Program-made: the position numbers and the translations under genes
The notes under the pieces: generated by a model
The model's input: the letters and a program-made list of their open reading frames with translations, nothing else
What the model was told of the DNA's origin: nothing
Databases searched by the model: none
Part shown: positions 1 through 4,747 of the stretch, in pieces
How positions within the stretch are numbered: the first letter of the stretch is position 1
Layout of the letters: every line of letters starts with the position of its first letter
Source of the DNA: Candidatus Zixiibacteriota bacterium
GTDB lineage: Bacteria > Zixibacteria > MSB-5A5 > SM1-73
Reading direction: 5' to 3'
Assembly: GCA_022866585.1 (NCBI GenBank)
Contig: JALHUP010000330.1
Span: 1 to 5,856, forward strand
Length of the DNA stretch: 5,856 nucleotides

Positions 1-335
1 CGAAAGATGAGAAAATCATTTTAGATTCTGAAGGGGAAAGAATCGCAAGATATTTAGAGAAAGACGCTTTACGTATAGCTTTAGATCTGAAGGGCAAGGA
101 GTTTTCCTCAGAAGGATTTGCCAATCTTCTTAAAGAGAACTTGAACCGTGGACACAATCATTTTATATTCATTCTTGGTGGAGCTTTGGGAGTCTCGGAA
201 AAGATATTGGAGGTTTGTCCTGTTAAACTTTCGTTATCCCAGATGACTTTCACCCACGAGCTTTCCCGGATTATTATTTTAGAGCAGATTTATCGTGCTT
301 TTTCGATACTTGCAGGGACCAAATATCATAAATAG
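1..335 (+). CDS. rlmH: 23S rRNA (pseudouridine1915-N3)-methyltransferase RlmH, 3' part (5' end outside window)
   Basis: RlmH is a small SPOUT-class, SAM-dependent methyltransferase that methylates N3 of pseudouridine 1915 in helix 69 of 23S rRNA on the assembled 70S ribosome (family knowledge). The reading frame is open from base 3 to the TAG at 333-335, giving 110 residues. The family is about 155-160 residues long, so roughly 45 N-terminal residues are missing. Visible hallmarks are the glycine-rich SAM-binding loop of the trefoil knot (FILGGALGVSEK, matching the usual IGGPEG/IGGSNG), then LSLSQMTFTHELSRIIILEQIYRAF, and the typical C-terminal end AGTKYHK, whose Tyr-His pair is conserved in the family. 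The GGPxG proline is replaced by alanine here, which is not alarming. The gene is followed within two bases by an inverted repeat that may act as its transcription end. The identification is strong despite the truncation. Confidence 0.95.
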   Translation, partial: KDEKIILDSEGERIARYLEKDALRIALDLKGKEFSSEGFANLLKENLNRGHNHFIFILGGALGVSEKILEVCPVKLSLSQMTFTHELSRIIILEQIYRAFSILAGTKYHK

Positions 336-336
336 A

Positions 337-401
337 TTCCCAACAGATTAAAGGATTAAAAACCGCTTTTAATCTGTTTAATCCGTTTCATCTGTTGGGA
401 A
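337..401. repeat. Long imperfect inverted repeat between rlmH and the CoA-binding gene
   Basis: The outer arms TTCCCAACAGAT (337-348) and ATCTGTTGGGAA (390-401) are perfect complements over 12 bp. An inner pair, GGATTAAA (353-360) and TTTAATCC (377-384), continues the stem after a mismatch and a one-base bulge. An alternative tight hairpin pairs GATTAAAA (354-361) with TTTTAATC (367-374) around a 5-base loop. The right side reads as three degenerate 9-bp units: AATCTGTTT (371-379), AATCCGTTT (380-388) and CATCTGTTG (389-397). The element starts two bases after the rlmH stop, so it could stop rlmH transcripts, although no clean T-run follows. Its size and repeat substructure look more like a dispersed intergenic repeat than a simple terminator. 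Which of these it is cannot be decided from one copy. Confidence 0.8.
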
Positions 402-402
402 G
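397..402 (+). promoter_or_regulatory. Shine-Dalgarno-like GGGAAG lying in the inverted repeat arm
   Basis: GGGAAG sits seven bases before the ATG at 410 and is the only purine-rich ribosome-binding candidate for the CoA-binding gene. Five of its six bases belong to the right arm of the 337-401 inverted repeat, so folding of the long stem would hide it. This site favours the ATG at 410 over the in-frame TTG at 395, which lies inside the repeat, and over the ATG at 422, which has no comparable signal. Confidence 0.45.
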
Positions 403-409
403 ATTTAAT

Positions 410-862
410 ATGGAAAACAAGATGAAAAACGAAAAAAAAGATTTTTGGTCAGACAAAAATTATGCAGTAGTTGGGGTTTCCGATAAGAAAGGGAAATTTG
501 GAAATACGGTTTTAAAAGAGCTGCAGAAGAGAGGTTATAAAGTTTTCCCGGTTAATCAAAACTTGAACCTATTCGAAGATCAGATGTGCTATAATAGCTT
601 GAGCGAAATCTCCGATCCCTTGGATGGCGCCATCATCATAACCGGTCCGGAGGGGGCAAAAAAGGCAATTCGAGAGTGCATAAATTTGGGGGTCAAAAAA
701 GTATGGCTTTATCCTAGTTCAAAATGCGAGGAAGCCATCAATTTGGCAAAAGAAAATGATATTGACCTAATATATAAAGTTTGCCCCTTGCTTTTCTTAG
801 AACCAGTAAAATTCCCCCATTCTTTACATAGGTGGATAGTTAAAGTGTTTGGAAAACTGTAA
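410..862 (+). CDS. CoA-binding domain protein (YccU-like Rossmann fold)
   Basis: The predicted product is a 150-residue soluble protein made essentially of one CoA-binding Rossmann domain, as in the stand-alone YccU/CoA_binding_2 family and the N-terminal part of succinyl-CoA synthetase alpha and acyl-CoA synthetases. Visible features are strand YAVVGVSDKKGKFGN (residues 18-32), carrying the GxS nucleotide loop and the following GN; VFPVN (45-49) ending the second strand; GAIIITGPEGAKKAIREC (73-90); GVKKVWLYPSS (94-104); and EEAINLAKENDIDLIYKVCP (107-126). The end, LEPVKFPHSLHRWIVKVFGKL (130-150), is a basic tail that I associate with one subgroup of these proteins. No catalytic residues are known for the family, and the physiological role is unclear. 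The start is set at ATG 410 on the basis of the upstream GGGAAG; ATG 422 is possible. A GTTTGCC/GGCAAAC hairpin follows the stop. No operon partner is evident. Confidence 0.9.
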   Translation: MENKMKNEKKDFWSDKNYAVVGVSDKKGKFGNTVLKELQKRGYKVFPVNQNLNLFEDQMCYNSLSEISDPLDGAIIITGPEGAKKAIRECINLGVKKVWLYPSSKCEEAINLAKENDIDLIYKVCPLLFLEPVKFPHSLHRWIVKVFGKL

Positions 863-874
863 AGAAGGAAAATT

Positions 875-955
875 GGAGTGTTTGCCTTTAGGCAAACCAT
901 ATTAAAGCTCATTGTCTTGTAAGAGACTTAAGATCAAGCTAAGGCTTGATACTCC
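875..955. repeat. Pair of GGAG-headed palindromes in inverted orientation (REP/BIME-like)
   Basis: The first palindrome is GTTTGCC (880-886), loop TTTA, GGCAAAC (891-897), a perfect 7-bp stem. Just 5' of it is TGGAGT (874-879). The second is ATCAAGC (933-939), loop TAAG, GCTTGAT (944-950), also a perfect 7-bp stem. It is followed by ACTCCA (951-956), so on the minus strand it too reads TGGAGT followed by a palindrome. Both therefore share the layout TGGAGT, stem, CCTT(T)AG centre, stem, and they face each other across about 35 bases. A GGAG/GTAG tetranucleotide followed by a palindrome, in inverted pairs, is the described layout of REP units and BIMEs mobilised by RAYT transposases. The first stem could also serve as an intrinsic terminator, but no T-run follows it. 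The palindromes are certain; the REP identity is inference. Confidence 0.6.
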
Positions 956-1003
956 ATAAGAACCTTTTCTAATTTCACCTTTTCGAACGACTGAAAAAAT
1001 TTC

Positions 1004-1032
1004 TTGCAAAATTTCTTTAAATTGTGTATAGT
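1004..1032 (+). promoter_or_regulatory. Possible sigma70-type promoter upstream of the lyase gene
   Basis: TTGCAA (1004-1009, four of six matches to TTGACA) and TATAGT (1027-1032, five of six to TATAAT) are separated by 17 bases. Transcription from here would leave an untranslated leader of roughly 190 bases before the GTG at 1228. In AT-rich intergenic DNA such matches arise by chance, so this is only a candidate. Confidence 0.3.
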
Positions 1033-1214
1033 ATCTTGTTGGAGACTGGCAGATGTAAACATAAAGATGTTGGTTTGAAAAATTCGTATGAATCTTCGAT
1101 CTGAAAGCGTTTGAATCACAAAAACAAATAAACTACTGAGATTTATACTCACATCAGAAATAAGGACATTGCCACACACCGAGTCCTTTCGATGGCATGG
1201 GTATGAGTCCGAAT

Positions 1215-1223
1215 AGAGGAGGT
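1215..1223 (+). promoter_or_regulatory. Strong Shine-Dalgarno that fixes the GTG start of the lyase gene
   Basis: AGAGGAGGT ends four bases before the GTG at 1228, with five bases between GGAGG and the codon. An in-frame TGA at 1204-1206 prevents any upstream extension beyond it, and the first in-frame ATG downstream (codon 15) has no such signal. The GTG start is therefore well supported. Confidence 0.85.
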
Positions 1224-1227
1224 AAAA

Positions 1228-2673
1228 GTGAACGTCAAGTTATCCAACGGCAGAGAAATACCGGTTGAAATGCACAAAATAAGGATTGTGCAAAAGACCC
1301 AATTGGTGCCGGTCGATGAAAGGCTTAAAGCTATAGAAGAAGGTGGCTACAATACCTTCGCGCTGAGAACCAGAGATATCTTCATTGACATGCTAACCGA
1401 CAGCGGGACCAATGCCATGAGCGACAACCAGCTGGCCGCGATGATGGTCTCTGACGATGCTTATGCGGGAAGCGAGAGCTTTTATAAATTAGCTTCTGCC
1501 ATCAAAGACGTTTTGGGCTTCAAGTATGTTTTGCCCGTGCACCAGGGAAGGGCGGCAGAGCATCTTTTAGCCAAAGTTTTCATCAAGCCAGGTGACGTTA
1601 TCCCCATGAACTATCATTTTACCACCACCAAAGCCCACTTCGAGCTTGCCGGCGCTAAAGTCTTGGAGATTTTCAGGGATTTGGCTCTAACTACTCAGAG
1701 CACGGAGCCATTTAAGGGTAATCTGGACATCCAAAAATTCAGGGACGTCATAAAGAAATATGGAGCCAAAAAGATTCCCTTCATCAGAATGGAAGCAACC
1801 ACAAATTTACTCGGCGGCCAGCCTTTCTCCATTCAGAATTTGAAAGAGGTAAAACAAGTCGCTTCGGAACATAAAATTCCTCTGGTGTATGACGGAAGCT
1901 TGATCTCCGAGAACGCCTATTTTGTAAAGCAAAGAGAGAAAGGGTACGAAAATAAGACCATCCAGGAGATAATCAATGATATGATGAGCGTGGTCGATAT
2001 CTTCTATCTCTCCGGAAGAAAAAGCACTTGCGTGAGAGGTGGATTTATAGCAACCAATAACAAAGAATATTTCGAGCTGATAAAGCCCTGGCTTCCGGTC
2101 TACGAAGGCTTTCTCACTTACGGAGGCATGTCCACCCATGAGATCGAGGCGATGGCAGTGGGACTCAGAGAGATGACGGAGATAGATGTTGCCGGCAGTG
2201 CCGCAGAATTTGTAAAATATTTTGCCGAGCGTCTCATCGAAAATAAAATTCCTGTCGTCACTCCTCCGGGAGGGCTGGCTTGCCACGTCGACGCCAAGTT
2301 GTTTCTGCCCCATCTTCCTCAGTCTCAATATCCAGCCGGAGCTTTGGCGGCGGCAATTTACATCACTTCCGGCGTAAGGAGTATGGAACGAGGCACCATT
2401 TCAATGGATCGAGACCAAGACGGAAACGAGGTATATTCCGATTTAGAGCTTGCCCGACTTGCAGTTCCAAGAAGAACTTACACCATGTCCCACATCGAAT
2501 ATGTGGTGGACAGAATAAAATGGTTACACCAGCACCGGGACAAAGTTAAGGGATTAAAATTCGTAGAGGAGCCTCCGGTGCTCAGATTCTTCTTTGGAAA
2601 ATTAGAAGCCTTAGATAATTGGGGCGCAAAGTTAGCGGAAGCTTTCAAGAAGGAATTTGGACCAAACTATTAA
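1228..2673 (+). CDS. Tyrosine phenol-lyase-like PLP-dependent beta-eliminating lyase (tryptophanase/TPL family)
   Basis: This 481-residue protein belongs to the fold-type I PLP family that cleaves tryptophan to indole, or tyrosine to phenol, plus pyruvate and ammonia. Bacterial members are about 455-475 residues. Family marks are LTDSGTNAMSD (56-66), DDAYAGS (76-82) with the catalytic-type Tyr79, PVHQGRAAEH (103-112) for the PLP phosphate, HFTTTKAH (130-137), ATTNLLGGQP (190-199), YDGSLISENAYF (221-232) with the PLP-nitrogen Asp222, SGRKS (262-266) with Schiff-base Lys265, and VPRRTYT (413-419). Phe131-Thr132, Arg388 (in GVRSMERG) and Arg410 correspond to TPL Phe123-Thr124, Arg381 and Arg404. 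Thr124 and Arg381 recognise the phenol hydroxyl in TPL and are not conserved in tryptophanase, so TPL-type specificity is favoured. Several other conserved residues are changed: TPL Arg217 is Leu225 here, His343 is Leu350, Lys256 is Arg264, and the potassium-site Glu69 is Asp77. About 20 residues extend past the usual C-terminus. The substrate should be treated as undetermined. Confidence 0.9.
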   Translation: MNVKLSNGREIPVEMHKIRIVQKTQLVPVDERLKAIEEGGYNTFALRTRDIFIDMLTDSGTNAMSDNQLAAMMVSDDAYAGSESFYKLASAIKDVLGFKYVLPVHQGRAAEHLLAKVFIKPGDVIPMNYHFTTTKAHFELAGAKVLEIFRDLALTTQSTEPFKGNLDIQKFRDVIKKYGAKKIPFIRMEATTNLLGGQPFSIQNLKEVKQVASEHKIPLVYDGSLISENAYFVKQREKGYENKTIQEIINDMMSVVDIFYLSGRKSTCVRGGFIATNNKEYFELIKPWLPVYEGFLTYGGMSTHEIEAMAVGLREMTEIDVAGSAAEFVKYFAERLIENKIPVVTPPGGLACHVDAKLFLPHLPQSQYPAGALAAAIYITSGVRSMERGTISMDRDQDGNEVYSDLELARLAVPRRTYTMSHIEYVVDRIKWLHQHRDKVKGLKFVEEPPVLRFFFGKLEALDNWGAKLAEAFKKEFGPNY

Positions 2674-2676
2674 GTT

Positions 2677-2690
2677 GGTGCGTTTGCACC
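2677..2690. repeat. Small hairpin just after the lyase stop
   Basis: GGTGC (2677-2681), loop GTTT, GCACC (2686-2690) forms a perfect 5-bp stem four bases after the TAA at 2671-2673. No T-run follows. It may be part of the 3' end signal together with the larger hairpin at 2709, or a separate small palindromic repeat. Confidence 0.5.
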
Positions 2691-2708
2691 CATATCGGTT
2701 TGCGAGTT

Positions 2709-2734
2709 CGGGCGGGAATTTGTATTCCCGCCCG
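2709..2734. terminator. Strong GC-rich hairpin, candidate terminator of the lyase gene
   Basis: CGGGCGGGAAT (2709-2719), loop TTGT, ATTCCCGCCCG (2724-2734) is a perfect 11-bp stem and the most stable palindrome in the window. It lies 36 bases after the lyase stop, where a terminator is expected. It lacks the downstream T-run of a classical Rho-independent terminator (TAAGGATAG follows), so it may protect the transcript 3' end, pause polymerase, or be a copy of a dispersed palindromic repeat. Confidence 0.5.
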
Positions 2735-2779
2735 TAAGGATAGTTCGGGACATCAGATTGAAGTATTTTATGCCAAGAG

Positions 2780-2807
2780 TTGAATAAGAATAACTACATA
2801 GTATACT
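2780..2807 (+). promoter_or_regulatory. Possible sigma70-type promoter upstream of the ATPase gene
   Basis: TTGAAT (2780-2785, four of six matches to TTGACA) and TATACT (2802-2807, five of six to TATAAT) are spaced 16 bases apart. They lie about 100 bases before the ATPase start and downstream of the hairpins that end the lyase unit, which suits an independently expressed gene. A 17-codon frame (ATG 2831 to TAA 2884) with GGGA upstream lies between this promoter and the ATPase. It is not called as a gene. Chance matches are possible in this AT-rich stretch. Confidence 0.35.
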
Positions 2808-2908
2808 TTGAAATATAAAAGGGACAATTTATGGTTATTCGCATTCATACTCTTAGGAATGAAAAAGAAAACCAAGAGCAATAAAGGATTTTAGAAAAAA
2901 GCGATTAA

Positions 2909-4657
2909 ATGCTTACAAAAGTCGTTATTAATAATTTCAAACGGTTTAAGCACATTGAGGTTGAACTTGGCAATACCGTAGTCCTCATCGGGCCAAACGA
3001 TTCAGGTAAAACAACCGCCCTCCAGGCTTTAACTCTGTGGAATATTGGGCTACGCCAGTGGAATGCGAAGCGAAAAGGCAAACGACCTCCAGAGAGACGC
3101 CCTGCTGTCACTATTAATCGCCGTGATCTTCTCACGGTGCCAGTTCCAAATGCACGGTTAATCTGGCGGGACTTACATGTGCGAGATGCAAAGATAGTAG
3201 CAGGAAAACAGGAAACTCAAAATGTTCGTATCGGCATTACAGTCGAAGGGGTAACTGAGGATAAACTGTGGAAGTGTGGTCTTGAATTTGATTATGCCAA
3301 TGAAGAAGCTTTTTATTGTCGTCCGTTGCGAATAGCTAATCAGAAATCCATGCCCATCCCCGATGAAGCAGGCAAAGTTCAGGTTGCCTTTCTTCCACCA
3401 ATGTCTGGGCTTTCCTCAAGCGAAACCAAATTGGATTATGGTGCGATAAATGTACGCATTGGGGAAGGGCGTACTGCAGAAGTCCTGCGTAATTTATGTT
3501 TCACAACTCACTCGGAAGGAGTTGAAAATTGGAAAAAGATCGTGGAATATATTAAGAATCTCTTTGGTGTAACTCTAAACATCCCAGAATATATTCCAGA
3601 ACGTGGAGAAATTGTATTAACCTATAGCACTCAGAAAAGTCCGACTTCCCCCAGGATTCGTCTTGATCTTTCATCAGCCGGGCGTGGTCTTCAACAGACC
3701 TTATTACTTCTATCTTATATGTATGCCAATCCCAATTCCGTTATTCTCCTTGATGAACCAGATGCCCATCTTGAGATTTTGCGCCAGCGACAAATATATC
3801 AAGTTATCACTGACGTTGCACAGAAACAGGGGAGCCAGATTATCGCCGCCAGCCACTCAGAAATAATCCTTAACGAAGCAGCTGATCGCGACATTGTTAT
3901 TGCCTTCGTTGGTAGACCCCATAGAATAAATGATAGAGGTCATCAAGTGCTTAAGTCTCTTAAGGAGATTGGTTTTGACCAATATTACCAAGCAGAACAG
4001 AGTGGCTGGGTACTTTATTTAGAAGGTTCAACTGATCTTGCCATTCTAAAGGCATTTGCGGATATTCTTGAGCATGATGCTGTAAAGTCCTTAGAGCGCC
4101 CGTTCGTGCATTACATTGCTAATCAACCCGGAAAAGCACGAGCGCATTTTTATGGGCTTAAGGAAGCCAAGAAAGATCTTTTAGGGATTGTTATCACTGA
4201 CCGTTTAGAGGAAAGACCTCAAGTGTCAGACTCCCTTGTAGAGATAATGTGGAAAAAACGCGAGATCGAGAACTATATCTATTATCCTGAAGTTTTGCTG
4301 AAATACGCAGAGGCACTGCCAGAGCAAAATGTGGTGGGTCCTCTTTTTGCTCAACCAGAAAGCGAGAAAAGAAAGAGAATTATGCAACAGTGCATCAATG
4401 ATCTGGTGCCTCCAGTTGCGCTAAACAACAGAAATGACCGTTGGTGGAATGACACCAAAGCAACTGATGACTTTCTTGATCGTCTTTTTGAGGAGTATTT
4501 TAAGAAACTTGAGTTACCCAATTTACTCCCAAAAGCAAATTATCACATACTTGCCCGTCTTGTACCAAAAGATCTCGTCGACGAAGACATCAAAAAGAAA
4601 CTGGATTCCATTGTAGCTGTAGCAAAAAGAGCAAACCCGCTTTCAGAAGAAGATTGA
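2909..4657 (+). CDS. OLD-like AAA/ABC ATPase with C-terminal TOPRIM-like domain; putative defence protein
   Basis: The product has 582 residues, close to the length of class 1 OLD family proteins. The N-terminal half is an SMC/RecF-type ATPase: MLTKVVINNFKRFK opening strand, Walker A GPNDSGKTT (28-36), a basic insert around 48-72, signature SSAGRGLQQ (255-263), Walker B VILLDEPDAHLE (278-289) with Asp282-Glu283, and a histidine switch ASHSE (314-318). The C-terminal part starts with a TOPRIM-like motif YLEGSTD (370-376; Glu372, Asp376), then IVITDR (427-432; Asp431) and KKREIENYIYYP (449-460), a motif I associate with OLD/DUF4435-type TOPRIM domains. OLD proteins and the PARIS AriA/AriB pair couple such ATPases to TOPRIM nucleases in phage defence (family knowledge); that role here is inference. 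No GajB-like helicase or separate AriB is visible nearby. An in-frame TAA directly before ATG 2909 rules out extension. No good Shine-Dalgarno is present; AAGGA at 2884-2888 is too distant. Confidence 0.92.
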   Translation: MLTKVVINNFKRFKHIEVELGNTVVLIGPNDSGKTTALQALTLWNIGLRQWNAKRKGKRPPERRPAVTINRRDLLTVPVPNARLIWRDLHVRDAKIVAGKQETQNVRIGITVEGVTEDKLWKCGLEFDYANEEAFYCRPLRIANQKSMPIPDEAGKVQVAFLPPMSGLSSSETKLDYGAINVRIGEGRTAEVLRNLCFTTHSEGVENWKKIVEYIKNLFGVTLNIPEYIPERGEIVLTYSTQKSPTSPRIRLDLSSAGRGLQQTLLLLSYMYANPNSVILLDEPDAHLEILRQRQIYQVITDVAQKQGSQIIAASHSEIILNEAADRDIVIAFVGRPHRINDRGHQVLKSLKEIGFDQYYQAEQSGWVLYLEGSTDLAILKAFADILEHDAVKSLERPFVHYIANQPGKARAHFYGLKEAKKDLLGIVITDRLEERPQVSDSLVEIMWKKREIENYIYYPEVLLKYAEALPEQNVVGPLFAQPESEKRKRIMQQCINDLVPPVALNNRNDRWWNDTKATDDFLDRLFEEYFKKLELPNLLPKANYHILARLVPKDLVDEDIKKKLDSIVAVAKRANPLSEED

Positions 4658-4735
4658 AATTTCGGATGAATGTATACGCATTTCCATTACTTGTGCGAAC
4701 TTCAATAACTATGTGTGAAAAAGGTATTTGAAAAC

Positions 4736-4743
4736 AGGAGGTG
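4736..4743 (+). promoter_or_regulatory. Strong Shine-Dalgarno of the protease gene
   Basis: AGGAGGTG lies four bases before the ATG at 4748 and fixes that start. The frame is open upstream only to a TAA at 4706-4708. The alternative GTG at 4715 would add 11 residues (a charged stretch) without a comparable site. The rest of the 90-base gap after the ATPase (4658-4735) shows no hairpin or clear promoter. Confidence 0.8.
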
Positions 4744-4747
4744 TGTG

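Larger units (their letters stand above)
863..1227. other. 365-base intergenic region without a convincing gene
   Basis: This stretch separates the CoA-binding gene from the lyase gene. It contains two short palindromes near its start (880-897 and 933-950), a possible promoter (1004-1032), an AAGGAC/GTCCTT inverted repeat (1162-1167 with 1183-1188, 15-base loop), and a strong Shine-Dalgarno at its end. A minus-strand frame at 934-1179 (GTG start, 81 codons) resembles no family I know and is not called a gene. Very short plus-strand frames exist, for example ATG GCA TGG GTA TGA at 1192-1206, but none has a good ribosome binding site. I see no tRNA or recognisable riboswitch. Confidence 0.6.

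Noticed and set aside
337..401. CRISPR-like or tandem repeat array
   Set aside because: The 9-bp units are degenerate, directly adjacent and only three in number, with no spacers; an inverted repeat describes the region better.
395..409. TTG at 395 as start of the CoA-binding protein
   Set aside because: It lies inside the inverted repeat and has no ribosome binding site; the ATG at 410 has GGGAAG seven bases upstream.
863..1227. tRNA, riboswitch or small RNA gene in the large gap
   Set aside because: No cloverleaf, TTCGA-type T-loop or known aptamer core could be found; only short hairpins are visible.
1807..2328. 173-codon minus-strand open frame inside the lyase gene
   Set aside because: It is fully antisense to a gene with unmistakable family motifs, and its translation shows no recognisable domain; it is a shadow frame.
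2280..2549. 89-codon plus-strand frame overlapping the lyase gene
   Set aside because: It is out of frame with conserved lyase sequence, Arg/Ser-rich as expected from frame shifting, with no start signal.
1228..2673. Naming the lyase tnaA or tpl outright
   Set aside because: Specificity residues favour tyrosine phenol-lyase, but several active-site residues differ, so a gene symbol would overstate what can be seen.
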